64,000 nucleotides of DNA from Myrica gale (GCA_963930655.1 OZ005605.1:5773501-5837500); one strand, 5' to 3'. Counted from the stretch's first letter, positions 37,310 to 50,301 are shown. The notes: generated by a model from the letters alone, not told the origin. Program-made: numbers and translations.

Positions 37310-37855
37310 TGTTGAAATGAGGTGTTTGAGAACAAGAGCCCTATGTAATGTTTTTAATATAAATGAGTTAACACAATTAATCCATTGAGGTATTCCCCTA
37401 ATGGATGTCTGACTTATCAAGTATAAATTTTTTTATTTCTAACATGGTATCAGAGGAAGGTTTTCGGTTTTAGTCCGGTTACCTCCTAGCGACCTTCCGA
37501 CTTAATACCGACTTTCTCCTGGCTTAGTACCGGTAACTTTTCCGGCTTAGTACCGGCAATCTCCCGGCTCAGTATCAGGGCAACCATCCGGCTCAGTACC
37601 GACAACCTTTGTAATTATTTTATTATAATCATTTTTTTCTTGTAATTATTTTTTAACTCCAAACTCAATGTTTGTCAGTTTGTACACCTTGAGTTTGCGG
37701 GGGAGTGTTGAAAGTAGGAGTCTCACATTACTTAGCAATGTGGGTGTGTGAGTTTTTAGGCTTATAAATATAAGCTCCTTTGTAACCTTTAATTTTATAA
37801 ATGAGATGTAATAAGTTCAATTATGTTTTTCTAATTGAGTGTATCATTTACCAAA
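37310..37855 (+). mobile_element. TRIM-like miniature LTR element
   Basis: A primer-binding-like TGGTATCAGAGG at 37445-37456 (complementary to the 3' end of initiator Met tRNA) directly follows a 135-bp segment that begins TGTTGAAA (37310) and ends TAACA. A purine tract GCGGGGGAG (37697-37705) precedes a second TGTTGAAA at 37706. The internal part is only about 260 bp and non-coding. This is the layout of terminal-repeat retrotransposons in miniature. The two LTR-like segments do not look alike past the first bases, so they are either very old or not a true pair. Confidence 0.4.
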
Positions 37856-38271
37856 AGTAAAAAATTTTATATACATCCGGCTTGGCCAAAATTGACATCA
37901 ACATTGATAAAGCTGGTGTCAAAATTTTGACACGAGCTGGTCACAGTAACCTGCCTTTTTCAGTAACAGTACAAGGTAATTATGGCCAAAGTAGAGAAAG
38001 ATGGGGGAGACATTAGAAAGAGAAGAGGAGAGAGAGAATGAGAGAGGTGAGAGAGGTGAGATAAGAGGGAGCGCAAGGCAGGGGTATCGGAAGAAAAGGG
38101 TCAAGATTAATAAACTTAACCCAAAAACGGTGCCGTTTTCTTTAAATACAGAGCGACACATGTCGTTTTTAATATTAAAAAAAGCCCATAAATGACGGCA
38201 TGACCACCACCGGTAGTGGTATCGGCATAGGGAACTGTCGGTTGACTGTTCCTAGAAACCGATGATGGTTA

Positions 38272-38423
38272 AAGGTTAATAAATAAAAATTTCCCTTTCC
38301 TCGCTCGAAAAACTCTCTCCAAAATCTTTCTCCATCCACCCCGATTCGTTGCCACTAGGGCCGAGCAAGCCCACGCTAGTGATGGATAAAGAGAGGAAAG
38401 GGAAATTTTTATTTATCAACCTT
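38272..38423. repeat. Near-perfect inverted repeat, 29-bp arms
   Basis: The left arm (38274-38302) contains AATAAAAATTTCCCTTTCCT and the right arm (38393-38421) its reverse complement; 28 of 29 positions pair. The loop is about 90 bp. It could be the ends of a small foldback element or a hairpin-forming repeat. No coding sequence is nearby. Confidence 0.75.
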
Positions 38424-39906
38424 CAGCCAACCCAGAACAGAATTTTTCATTTTTATACTTCTTGTAATTTAGTTCCACGAAGAGTTATACATACATATCA
38501 ACGCAGACTTTGGGTCCTGTCTCCTTAAAAAAAAAAAAACTCTTAAAGAGTTTTTGTAAGCATCAACGATGGTATTCAAGTTATTTCGCGTATCAATATG
38601 GTGTCTTTGCCGATCTCTTATAATTAAAAGGTGGAAAACATATTTATCTTAAAATAAAAGCTTAATTAGTTCACTAGTATCTAAGGTATGTCCAAATCTC
38701 AAACTGATTTCTAAAGTTTATTTCATCTTAAACTAGTTTTCGATGAATTTTGTGTCTTAGAGTAGTCCCTAAGGTTTATTTTCAATGGACTTACCATTAA
38801 TTCACAAAATCACAGTGTTAGAAATCTCCAAATTTGAATTGGATTGAATGGCGAAACCCTAAGCACAAACAGAAAATTGAGTTAGCAAGAAATTTCGCAC
38901 GAATCAAATTAAAAATTCCAAACCACAAATGGAACGAAATGCGAGAGAGATGAGAAGTGCGAAAAGATTCAATACTCCAAGCCTCTAGTCCAAAGGCTGC
39001 GAAGTGCGAACTGCAAACGAAATGCACAAATGGAACGAAATGCCCGAGTCACTATCAACGAGAGAGAGAAGATCTAAGAGTTAGAGAGAGAGAGAGGCGC
39101 AGTTGACTCATTGAGAGAGGGAGAGAACGACGGGCAGCAGCGAGAAAGATGAGAGACTGAGTGATCAAAACGGCGACAGAGATGAAAGACTGGGAGATGG
39201 GATATGTCAAGAAGAAGACATTGACCCTAACCTAATGTTGAAACCATGGACAAGGTTTTATTTTTTGTAATTAAAAATTTTAAACCATGATATAGTTGAT
39301 GACTGCCGATGGTTGGATCGGATGAACAGGCCTAAGTACGCTCCATATTTAATTTATAGAGTAAAATCGATTGAGCCTTTAAATCAGATGAAAATTGATG
39401 TGAATTAATTTGAATGCCCTTTTAAGAAAAAATTAGAATAAAATTAAAATAGAAATAGTATTTAACATTTTTATATGTTGCTTTTAGTTGTTTGAATTTC
39501 TCAAATTTTAAGTAATTTTGTATTGGAGATACATTTCGCTTAATTTTTGTCTGGCTTCGCAGCAAAATTGAATGGGCTGACGATTATGTTTTTTTTTTTT
39601 AACAAATTGAGAGGCGTAATAAGAGAAATTGAAACTTAAGGGACACTTCAATTTTACTCCATAATATAGGGAGGTAATGGCATAGTGCAGTAGGAAATCG
39701 GTCCGAAATATCAACTTGCGAGTCTTTGGATTCAAATATAAACAAGCCCTACTATAACTTAAGAAACTCCCACGTCATAATATTATGCTTAGATTTAAGT
39801 GGTTAGGACGTCATACTAATATATATACATATCTTTCTTCTCTATTAAAATGAAAAGTATGAGGTTGTGAAGCCAAAATAATAAGTTATCATCGACAGTT
39901 GACTTA
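38424..39906. other. Intergenic DNA with a GA-rich segment
   Basis: No gene is supported. Around 39057-39190 GAGAGA-rich sequence occurs together with CGGCGACAG blocks, a composition often seen inside decayed Mutator-like elements, but no terminal repeats were found. Confidence 0.45.
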
Positions 39907-40104
39907 GGGTGCGTTTGTGTAACAAAATTTTACCCCCTCTAAAATTTTAACACAATTAAATATTACAATATAATCTCTCTCTCTCCATCACATCATTACT
40001 ATTTACTACAAAAAATATAAAAAATTACATCTCTCTTCACTTTTTCACTAAACCCAATACCTAAAATTTTAACGACACTAAAATTTTACAACACAAACAC
40101 AACC
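39907..40104. mobile_element. Complete Tourist-like MITE with TTA duplication
   Basis: This 198-bp element starts GGGTGCGTTTGTGT and ends ACACAAACACAACC, with TTA at 39904-39906 and 40105-40107. The interior includes TCTCTTCACTTTTTCACTAA and CCCAATACCTAAAATTT. Those blocks recur in the decayed copy at 5555-5750 and in fragments near 59640-59700, so it can serve as the family reference in this window. Confidence 0.75.
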
Positions 40105-40107
40105 TTA

Positions 40108-42458
40108 AATAAATATTTTCACTGTACCGTACAAAATTCAATAAATCGCTTGCAGTTGGCTCTCACTTCCTGTCCTCCTTTTCCCCAGCATTAATGTTTC
40201 ATCTATATATGGATTTACATTACCTAGCTAGTTCAGTGTCCAACGCAACTTGAATTCTAATATGTACTCGAGATCATGAGGAGCAAAGTCCATCGAATAA
40301 GACACTGATGCACGGAAAGTTACTGTGAGCTTCTACGGTATTGTCGGCTAAGCTGGCCCCCCCATTGCCATCTCCTCCTCGACCGACACAACAGTTCCAC
40401 TGATCTACATCGTCATGTGTTTTCACAAACAGTTCCACTCTACATCGTCGTGTGTTTTCAATATTTCTCATCCACCAATGAAGCAGCTCGCGCGCATAAT
40501 TAATAGAACCCGCAGGACAAGATTCACACCTAAGAATAATGCATGGGTTCCTCTTTCTCTCTCTATAAGAACGGCCATAAGTCAGAGAAGGATGAAAATA
40601 AGATCAATATTCATGGGCAAACATGAAGAAATCTGATGGTCTAAAACTCCTGGACCCATAATATTATTTCTGAAAGTTGTGTAGATTGTTCTTTCTGGTA
40701 TTGTCTGCTAATTTGGGTTAAATGGTATAGGTGTATAGACATTTCGAGTTCGTGCGTTTCATTCATATATATATTCTGTGGTAGGGAAACTGCGATCCTC
40801 TGTGCATGGCTATGTGTGAGGCATGGCCCAAGGAACTTTAAAGCGTGTACTGAATGTTTCTCCCAACCCAAATAGATCAGAAAGAAGATGTTTTAAAGAA
40901 TAAAAGTTATCTGTCAACAGTTCTAAAAGTTGCAGTTTGCCGCTAAAAAAAAACAGCCTTCCTTCAAAAGTTCAAAGTTTTGATTTTAATGAGAGATAAC
41001 TTAGTCTAAGAAAATATGACAATATTTGCATTGAAAAGAAAGTTCCAACTTTCAAAAACCTTTGAGGCAATATTTGCTTTCAAAATAAAATTTCAACTTC
41101 AAAAACAGTCTTTCAAAAGAAGCTGAGTTTTTATATTTCCAAATCTCCAAAACAATATAATTGCTTAGAATGAAATTTCAAATTTCAAAATTCCTTAATC
41201 ATAGGAGTTTTCTTAATATTAACTAAACTCTTTCAAATTTTTGTAAATATGAACAATTTTCCAAAAAACAATTGGGGGCAGGAGAACCCCCGTCGGGGGA
41301 GAGGGGGGGGGGGGGCTGGCTAAATGATTACATGGCCGAAAATAATTGAGCTTTGGATCCCTTCAACCTTTCTTAATCCGAACACTACCTCCATAATATA
41401 TTAGACCAAAAATTGTGTCAATGTCAGTACTTAATGGTGGACAAGGATGGGAAAATTAGGGGAAGTAATACGGAATACATCCCCAGCCACATGTTTTCTC
41501 TTCATTGAAACAAAGATTGAACAATCAGGGCAAAAGTAAGATTAAACAAATCTGCCTGGAAGAAGTTGGTCATCAATTTGATTGGTGAGATGGTGTGGGG
41601 TTAAATAATCAAATCACTCAGACCTCTGCCCATATTAATCGAATCAGACTTGTGGCCCCATTTGGGTACCTCATGGTCCACTCCATTCATGAAGTTCACA
41701 GGTTCAATACACCATTAGCCACATTTTTGCTTCCATAAGTTTTGACTGGATCAGAATCTGTTCCAACATTTCACCCTTTATGGCCAGGAAATTGACAGAA
41801 TCGCATGAGAATGGGCTTTTTTTTTTTTTTTTAAAGAGGGAAAATGGAACGGAGGAAAAACACTGACTGAGTCTACTTTTTGAGGAGGGAACTGGGAAGC
41901 AGGATTCAGGAATGGTAAAAAACACAAATTGATTCAATTCGACAATGTTGCTTTCTAGGCTCGGACATCAATGCAGTAATGCACGTAGCTTTCAATTGGG
42001 AGATAGCTTTTAGCAAAAGAGTCCCAATTTCCTACGGATACACAAAGCCACACATGGTGATGGAGCACGTACTGGGTAAAAGGGAAAAAAATACAAATAC
42101 AAATACAAATACATACGTCATGTACTTATTCCCCAGTCTATTATTTTTGCGAAACAGAGAGATTTCTGAAACCTCTTTTAACCTAAATTTGTCAGCAACT
42201 TGTTCGATCTTAGATCTTTTGCCTCCCAATCAACTTCCTCTTATCTTCCGAGAACTGTAAAAATATCCACTTTACAGCACTCTAGAGGGATCCACTAGTC
42301 CTCTTATTTATGTCGAATAGTACTGCCACACTCTTCTTTCATATACAGTTTGTCTTCAGCTCTCAGCCTCACTCTCTCACCCTCCCATCAATACACGCGT
42401 AATCATTCTAGCTGCTTTCTCTATACTATACGGTTCTCTTCTTCTTTCTTCCTTCGTA
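40108..42458. other. Intergenic DNA upstream of the XTH gene
   Basis: No gene is supported. The G-run at 41301-41315 and the ACAAAT repeat at about 42091-42112 are simple sequence. The last few hundred bases should contain the XTH promoter. A T/C-rich leader (CTCTCAGCCTCACTCTCTC near 42359) precedes the start codon, but I could not fix a TATA box. Confidence 0.55.
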
Positions 42459-44001
42459 ATGGCTTTCTCTCTATTCGTACTTCTAGTCCTCATGGTTCCT
42501 TCAAGTAATGCTCAGTGGCCTCCTTCGCCTGGCTACTGGCCAAGCACTAAGTTCAGGTCCTTGAGCTTTGACAAAGTATATAGGAACCTCTGGGGTCCTT
42601 CGCACCAAAGATCTGACCACACTGCATTAACAATCTGGCTTGATAGTGCCTCAGGTCTCACTCAGTACTCCCAATTACATTGTACTACACATGTGGTGCT
42701 TACTGCTTAGTCTCAATTATTCCTTTAGCTACATCCTGATTGTCCTCTATTTTATTGCTTGGTTTTTCGTAACAGGAAGTGGGTTCAAGTCGGTCCGTCC
42801 ATTTCGATCCGGATACTTTGGTGCCTCAATAAAGCTTCAACCTGGTTACACTGCAGGAGTCATAACAGCTTTCTATGTGAGAACTTGTACCCAAACATAA
42901 TTAGCGATCGATGGTAGTACGTACTTGAAAGTAAAGGTGCTGTGCTGGTTTTAACTAATTGTTTACAAAATTTGGCAATGGCTGCAGCTCTCGAACAGTG
43001 AAGCTCATCCGGGTTTCCACGATGAAGTAGACATTGAGTTCCTGGGGACGACATTTGGGAAGCCTTATACCTTACAGACTAATGTTTACATCAGAGGGAG
43101 TGGCGATGGCAGAATCATTGGCAGAGAGATGCAGTTCCATTTATGGTTTGATCCCACCAAAGATTTTCATCACTATGCTATACTCTGGACTCCTACACAG
43201 ATCATGTAAGTAGTAATTTATGTAACTCATTAATATGCCTTGAATAAGGTTTCTTATTTTATTTTATTTATTTATTCTTGATAACAAAGTTAATTAAGTT
43301 CTCTAATTAGACACACTTTGACTTGTGACTGGGTGGCTAGCTTCTATTCTTGGATTGAACTTATAACGTGCCTATGCAAAGAGGAAATTAAAGTGGTATT
43401 CCTCTTAAGTTAAATTAAAAGTAGTATCTAGATCACATGAGTGGATGGGAGTTCTTTGGCTGGTCACAAGGGCAATTGTGTATATATATAATTATATATT
43501 GCAAAATTATTGCAACACATGCATGCATTGAAAAAAGTCTCATTATTATGTTCATTTAATATATAGATGGCTATATGTTGGCACTGGTAGGTTGAATTCA
43601 CAGATTGTCGTATTGTAATTGCCTTTTGCAGATTCCTTGTGGATGATGTTCCCATAAGGAGGTACACGAGGAAGAGTGATACGACCTTTCCGCTTAGGCC
43701 AATGTGGATTTATGGTTCGATATGGGATGCCTCGTCGTGGGCCACCGAAGATGGCAAGTATAAAGCCGACTATAGGTACCAGCCATTTGTGGCCAGTTAC
43801 ACCAACTTCAAAGCCAGTGGTTGCTCCGCCTATGCACCCCGTTGGTGCCGCCAGGCCTCTGTCTCTCCATACCGGTCCGGCGGGCTGACCAGACAACAAG
43901 TCAGGGCCATGCAATGGGTTCAAACCCACCATTTGGTGTATGACTACTGCAGGGACCGCAATAGGGACCATTCCCCGACACCCGAGTGCTATTGGAAATA
44001 A
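42459..44001 (+). CDS. XTH: Xyloglucan endotransglucosylase/hydrolase, class III-A type
   Basis: Four exons join in phase to 294 aa: 42459-42654, 42776-42876, 42988-43205, 43632-44001. The protein has a signal peptide ([18 protein letters not shown]) and a GH16 fold. It carries the catalytic block [10 protein letters not shown] at 110-119, whose acid residues act as nucleophile and acid/base. The usual XTH motif is HDEIDFEFLG. The V/I variant, [34 protein letters not shown] and the C-terminal Cys-containing tail (GCSAY, DYCRD, PECYWK) place it with the XTH31/XTH32-type class III-A group. Members of that group mainly hydrolyse xyloglucan in the cell wall. The start at 42459 opens the signal peptide. 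All splice sites are GT-AG. A partial antisense frame over exon 4 is only a shadow. Confidence 0.96.
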
Positions 44002-47000
44002 TAGAAATGTGTCCCATATCCATATTCGAAGTAGGTCTCCAGTTTGTACGTTTTGTGATCGTTTTCCACATTTAGTAAGAGTCGCTTGAGATGGGTTCCA
44101 CTTGCCCAGCAAGATTGATGCAAAGGGTACTACTTCACCGTCCAAGGCTCCCTAGCTAGCAAGAAAATAAAACCGGAAGAATGTATGTGCCGTTGTGTGT
44201 TGTTCATTTGTGTTCTTGGTGATTTGGTCTGCACGGATGGTCAGAAAACTAGAGAGTCTGAGAGGGAGAGGGACTTGAGAGGGGTCACAAATGGAATGGA
44301 AAGTAAGGAATTAGCACGAGAGATATTGGGGTTCCTTTTGTATACTTCATGAAATGTCATGGGTTCAATACAATTGTGAATTGGAGGGAATAATAGTGTA
44401 CACCATGTAAACCAAATTAATTTGTTTATGGATCTAATAAATCTTGTATCTTTAGGGTTTTCTATCTTGATTTTTGTTGAAATTGTAGATGGTCCTTATA
44501 TTCAATCATACTCCTTGGACGATGATGTACTTTATAATGGGATCAATTAAGTGACACGTCAGTTAATTTCTCCGTTCTATATTATGCTCAAATTATTTTA
44601 TTTTGGGATCTCTAAGCTTCTATTCACTTAAAATGCAAATAACTTAGAAGCCATTTGACTCACCTTTTTAACTTAACATTGTCTCATCTGACAAGTCATC
44701 TATGCATATGCTCATTTCTCATTGGCTTTACTTGAATCTAAAATTAAGACAAATAATTATTACAAACCAGTTAAAGATGCATCAACCATGCATTAATGAC
44801 TTCTTAAGAAATTGTATTTAATTAATAAGCTTCGTAAATTAATAATCAGTGACGAATTAATATTATCATAGATAAAATATGTTTATATGGTTGTACTGTA
44901 TGAATAGGGATGGCTATGACATCAAGCCCATTACAAATTTCCTATGTCATATATTTCTCTATGATATTGTTATAAGGTCTAAGTTAATCAGAATGGTCGA
45001 CATATATTATAATATATGATTCTGCAAAAATCACCACGCTCTTAAATTCTTTTTTATATACATAATTTTTTTTGCCTTTTGTATATAACCCACAAATCCG
45101 CAGGCAACGACATATATATACGAACACATAATTAATTATCAATGATTTTCAAATAATTATATAACTTATATAATATCAATATTGTAACATATGGTCCACA
45201 GAGCACTATATGTGGATATTATTTCAGTGCAAGCAAATCATAGTTAGACAAATATTATAATCTCCCTGCTCAAAATAGAATAAAAAACAAATAACCTCTC
45301 ATTTTCATCTCTAACTCCTCAGACTCCTCTGTTGTTAGGCACCATTACAGAGGAGACAGTTAACATATTTTAGGCTTTCAAGCTTAAAAGTTCTTAGAAA
45401 AATATTTGAAAAAGGCGCCGAGAGAATTATGCTTTAATTAGGTGTTTTTTTTTTGTTAATAATCTTTCTTAGTCAACCATTATACCTTCACATAAATAGA
45501 AGGTTATTGAAATAAGGCCTAATTATTACACTATGGGTCCCTATAATGTTGATTTGTGACAAATAGTCCATGAGATATCAAAATGTACAAATAAGTGCCT
45601 GTATCATAATCTAATTGGTTATTATTTGGCTCATAAGTGCCAACTAAGCATTTTTTTTTATTTTAGTAATGTTTTATTAAGGGATATATTGATATATTTT
45701 TTTTCAATTTAATGATCACAAAGACTTATTTGTGGATTTTGATATCTCAAAGACATATTTGTCATGTGTCAATACTACAAGGACTTGTGGTGGAATTAGG
45801 CATTTTATAATTAGCTCAGCACGGTAGTCTAGAGGAATATCTTAAACAAAGCTTCTTCACCGAACCATGAGTAATCTTATTTTTTCAAGAATTAATATGA
45901 AGTCTTTGCTATATTTAATTAAATAGAGACGTGTTGTGGCATATTGATTTCTTTAATCATTCGTCTCGTAACTTTATTATTTTTGTTTGTAGATTACTTT
46001 TAATAATCCAACTATATATACTTCTCGTCAACTTTGAAAAATTAAATTATTAGAAGTATTTTATACAAATCATGAGAAATATTAATACATGATGTTTCCT
46101 AATGTGTGTTTGTCAATAATTCAATGGGTGCACATTATCAAGCATGTATACTATTTCAATTTCCAACCTCAGCACTAATAATCATAATTATTATAATGTT
46201 CAACATATTCGTACTTGCTAGAGCTTTGTCATCTAACTCGATCTCATACAATGTCCACTAAACTCTCCTCTTTTTTCTAACCGAATATCCGGGCCAGTTT
46301 ACGTACACTTCGACTAATCTTGGAGTCTGTACAATCCTCTCTTCCCACATAAAATAGACAATTATCAAGTTAAAGACTTTGAAAGTGGCCCCAAATGTCG
46401 ACCAAACTCTTCAAAGAAACTAAAATACATATTTTGCCCATCAAATATTGGGATCTTAATGTTTTCTATACTAAACTATCAATTTCGTTATATTTAATTT
46501 TCCAACTATTAACGTTATACACTTTACTCCTTCTATCATTAATTCGGACTAAAATTAATATTTATAATCAATAAACTGACAATTCTATCTTCAGTATTCC
46601 CTTAAAAAAACCAACTAGAGATTGAGAAGCAAAAGAAACCCCAACGTCCCGATAACGACTTGTAGTACCCATTTGGTGTCTCTTTAGGGAGTCAAAATCA
46701 AGAACGCCTTACTCTTCCCCATAGAGCTCTGCACTATTGCAGGCAATGTAACATCAAATAGCGACCCGAACAAATGTAGACCGCAGAGATTCTGACCACC
46801 ATGCACGTAATTGTGTCATCTTCTCCGACCACTCACATCCTAATTGACATGCATATATATCAGGCTGAAAAAACCGAGAGCTTATGGAATTCTATGCCAC
46901 AAAAATAGAAGATATATTATGTATGATTTCCTATTAATGAATCAGAAAAGGATGTCAGAAGAATTCTCAATGGCATCAAACAATATCTGCTGATCTTAAA

Positions 47001-47106
47001 TGTAATCCCCATTTCAAAGTTCAAACTACTAGCAGTTTTGAGACTCACTTTCAATTGATTCATAGCCAATGGATTGATTAACAACTAATTTGGTAAATTT
47101 AACCCC
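44002..47106. other. Gene-free intergenic DNA
   Basis: Apart from the foldback element at 45516-45801, I see no gene or RNA. The first 400 bases should hold the XTH 3' untranslated region. The rest is AT-rich. Confidence 0.6.
45516..45801. mobile_element. Foldback MITE candidate
   Basis: The left half reads GGCCTAATTATTACACTATG and, further in, GAGATATCAAAATGTACAAA. The right half gives the complement of TGCCTAATTCCACCACAAG and GAGATATCAAAATCCACAAA. The two arms therefore pair over most of 286 bp. No clear target duplication is present. No gene lies within 1.4 kb. Confidence 0.6.
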
Positions 47107-47215
47107 AAAGGGTTGGCAGCTTAATTACTAGTTAAGGTTTGGATCTTAGTTGTTTGCTTACTTTAAGATTCTAAGTTTAAAACCTAGTACGCACTACCAA
47201 TTTTTTAGGTCAACT
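47107..47215 (+). mobile_element. tRNA-derived SINE candidate
   Basis: GGGTTGGCAGCTTAATTACT followed by AGTTAAGG looks like a tRNA-type A-box region. About 50 bases later AAGTTTAAAACCTAG resembles a B box. The order and spacing, and the TTGGATCTTAG block in between, resemble plant SINEs. No poly(A) or duplication could be fixed, so this is probably a decayed copy. Confidence 0.4.
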
Positions 47216-48683
47216 TCAGTACTTTTAGCGGTTTGTGCTGATAAGAGGAATTGTACATGCTTCAAAATTAATCTAAGTTTGCGTAAACAAACCCGAACAC
47301 CCAGTTTGAAACATGCATCTTTCCAAAGATTTCTCTTAATTTCTATTTGCTCAGGCGTAATTTTATTTTGCTTTATTCTTATAGGTACCAGAACTCAAGA
47401 TTAAGGGCACAATCTAAAGCTGCGTTTTTGTGATTGATATTTGCAACTAACTCACCTGCTTCTTCGGGTTTAGGGGTTCAACGAGTACGCAAGGAGTAAA
47501 GGGATTTCCATTTCAGTCATCTATCAGTTTGTAAGGGCAGGAGTCGTGCACCGAGCCATTGCTACTATAGGAAATATGCACTTCACTTCACAGTGGCGGA
47601 ATAGGGAAGGCATTTTGTGTGGTGCCGGCCTGGCCCTGCGTCGTGTCTAGTTAATTTCCCGGTGGGGCTAGGAGCTGTCACATCCAATGGCTCCACGTAT
47701 GTGGCAAGATCCTTGACGTGCATTTTAGTGGGGCTCTGCATGCACCAATAGGTAACCAATAATTCGGAAATAATGATACATCTTTTAATATATATATACA
47801 GAGTATCGTCATTTTTGTCTTTTTATATATATTTTTTTGTATTATATGAAAAGGAAAGAAAAAAAGAGCCAGGAATTATATCCACACATCAAAGGACAGA
47901 AGACGGATGTAAGATAATGTATCGAAATCCTAGTAATAATCTACTCTATAGATATCGCGACTATAATTCTAATTTAAGCCCTACCTCTTGTTGAGAGAGA
48001 AGGGCAAAGATTTGCCTATCAGCAGTGCGCTGAATGATGACTTGAAATGTTGGCGAAGACTTAGATCCATCGGCGATTTCGTGTTCTCAATGACGTATGA
48101 TAGAATGACGGACAATTTGAAAGACTTTCACTGTATCGACGAACAGAGAGAAAATTGCCGACAGATATGAAGGAGCCATTTCTCTTCTATCTCCTACGAA
48201 AGTGAGTTTCAGATCGTGATTGCGAAGGCTTCTTCGACAAGAATCGAGCTGCAACTAGAAATTTCATCGTGGAAGGTGAATTTTCTTGCGCATAGTACTT
48301 CTTAATTAAGCTATGCACTTTAGCATAAACATCTTACAGTATGCTTTTTATTTTATTTTATTATTGTTCATCCTTTCTGTGATGTATTTGAGAATTTGTC
48401 AATCCTCTTTTTGTTGGCAGATGATATATATAATAAATCAATATGGTCAAATTTCAACGTGAACACTGAAAAATCAACAAAAGCGTGCGCAGAGACTGCC
48501 ACGGGATCTGGCACATGTTTGATCCAGGAAATGTCGAGACCCCATTCAATGTTTTAGGAAACTAATGACGTCTATGGAGCGAACGTGGCAAATAATTTAA
48601 ATATTGATAATTATTGAATTTGCAGGTTCGATTTATTGGTTTCATCTTATTAAATATATTTTTAATTAATCATTGGAAACAAA
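47216..48683. other. Intergenic DNA before the tRNA gene
   Basis: No gene is supported. A 60-codon frame at 47988-48170 has coding-like composition but no recognisable relatives and no obvious splice context. CAGTGGCGGAAT at 47593 resembles the hAT terminus used by the thioredoxin-intron elements, but no matching right end was seen. Confidence 0.5.
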
Positions 48684-48770
48684 CCGACCTTAGCTCAGTT
48701 GGTAGAGCGGAGGACTGTAGTTGTTAAACAGATGATCCTTAGGTCGCTGGTTCGAATCCGGCAGGTCGGA
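48684..48770 (+). tRNA. tRNA-Tyr (GTA) with a 14-nt intron
   Basis: The acceptor arms CCGACCT and AGGTCGG pair fully, with discriminator A at 48770. The D arm reads GCTC...GAGC, the T arm contains GGTTCGAATCC, and the anticodon GTA lies at 48717-48719. After G37 there is a 14-nt insert, TTGTTAAACAGATG (48721-48734), then ATCCTT completes the anticodon stem. An intron at this place is a known feature of plant tRNA-Tyr genes. A T-run (48771-48775) follows as an RNA polymerase III terminator. Confidence 0.97.
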
Positions 48771-49239
48771 TTTTTCTTTTTTTCTGTATATATACCACAC
48801 ATATGTATGCTATATCCATATTGTCCTTTTCGGCCTTTGGAGGTTTTTTTATATCCAGAGCTTCCCACACGCTCAGACTTCCCTCAAGTACAACCCAGAA
48901 AAAAGCTGGCCAGGATAAAAGCTTTCCACAAACTTTACTTTACCCTCTGGATCGTATCCCCACACATTCTACTTGAAACTCAGCCTTTTTTTCTGGCAAA
49001 ACCTTAAATAAGTAACCAAACAATATTACGCAGCTACCTACGAGCTTCCAAAGAGTGAGTTTGAGGGAGGGTGGAGGGGTAACTACAAATGTCATCTGAA
49101 CCGTATCCATCAAATAAAGAGCAAAAATACCATTTGATGGGTACGGCATTGGTTACAGCATGGACCCACGTGGACCTAAGTTACAGAATTGGTTAAAAAT
49201 TTCATGTCCCACTAATCAGCTCTTAACAGGTTCAGCCAA

Positions 49240-49350
49240 CTAGTTTTGCGAATGAGCGTGTGACTGTATTGGCACCTGCTTCCCTTAGGGAGGGTCATGT
49301 CCCAAGATCGGATCCCCACGGCCGTAGTGCCTGCCACCAACAAATTGCCT
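49240..49350 (+). mobile_element. SINE-like sequence
   Basis: GCACCTGCTTCCCTTAGGGA, then GTCATGTCCCAAGATCGGATCC, then CACGGCCGTAGTGCC: the middle part has a B-box-like GATCGGATCC and the layout is like the tRNA-derived head of plant SINEs. No full A box, poly(A) tail or duplication is clear. The call is tentative. Confidence 0.35.
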
Positions 49351-49411
49351 GAAACAAGAAGTTCAGCTAACTAGTTCAGAGACCGGCAAGGAGAGTCAAT
49401 AATGTTGAAAA

Positions 49412-49566
49412 CAGTATTTAGCAGAGTACTCGACACAAGCTATCGACTATCTCACTCCCGGCAGTGAACCTGAACTTAAGAATGAGACGGGCAGTATTTA
49501 GCACAGAGTACTCGACACAAGCTATCAACTATCTCACTCCGAACCTGAACCTAAGAATGAGACGGG
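49412..49566. repeat. 80-bp tandem duplication
   Basis: A unit beginning CAGTATTTAGCAGAG and ending GAATGAGACGGG occurs twice, at about 49412-49491 and 49492-49566. The second copy is a few bases shorter. It lies downstream of the RFWD3-like gene's 3' end and does not code. Confidence 0.85.
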
Positions 49567-50301
49567 CTAAAGGAAGTTCATTCTTTTTAAAGTTTTTATA
49601 ACATAGTAGTACGTCTCTCTTTCAGGAAGCTTTTAAATTCTGCCCACCATCCATCTCACTCCCAGCAGCGAACTGAACATAAGAAGCGGTGGAACATAAA
49701 GGAAGGTTTTTTTTTTCCAACCGTTTTTAAAACCTAGAAGTACTTCTCTCATTCGCAGAGGTTTGAGATTCCACATCATCGATGCCAACTTGTGCGAATG
49801 GAGGATGTTTCTACAGAATGTCTAAAAAGGAAGACAAAAAAGAAAAAGACCATAATCTTTTTGGCATACATAACCAGCAAGCTTGGCACCATTAATGACC
49901 CTGGTCCAAGTATTAAGTTAGACCAACCCAGTAAGAAAGCAAAGCAATGCGGCTGTTTGTAATTGAAAAAGTTGACAACTTTTTATATCTGATATTTTAT
50001 ATATGAAACAACATCAGTTTCTAAACAATTTAACAAAGGAATGAACTTTGAAATGATGTGCAAAATCCAAACTGTCAGAAGTAACTACAAAATGCCACCA
50101 GGACAATTTGAAACAATCACATGTGTGAACTGGATCGTATCATGCGGAATTTATGTTGGGAACAATTTTACACCTCGGTCTAAGGAAAACCATATTCTAG
50201 ACGTTTACTTAAACTTATATCAGGAAACGATGTAACAACTGAACAAATGAGCTTACATTTCTCATGAATAGAGAGAGAGAGAGAGAGAGAACTTACCTTC
50301 T

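Noticed and set aside
43552..44145. 197-codon - strand frame opposite the XTH last exon
   Set aside because: It is the antisense shadow of a conserved coding exon. The + strand frame matches the XTH family from end to end.
47988..48170. 60-codon frame with gene-like codon use
   Set aside because: No family match, no conserved start or splice context, and no neighbouring exon could be found.
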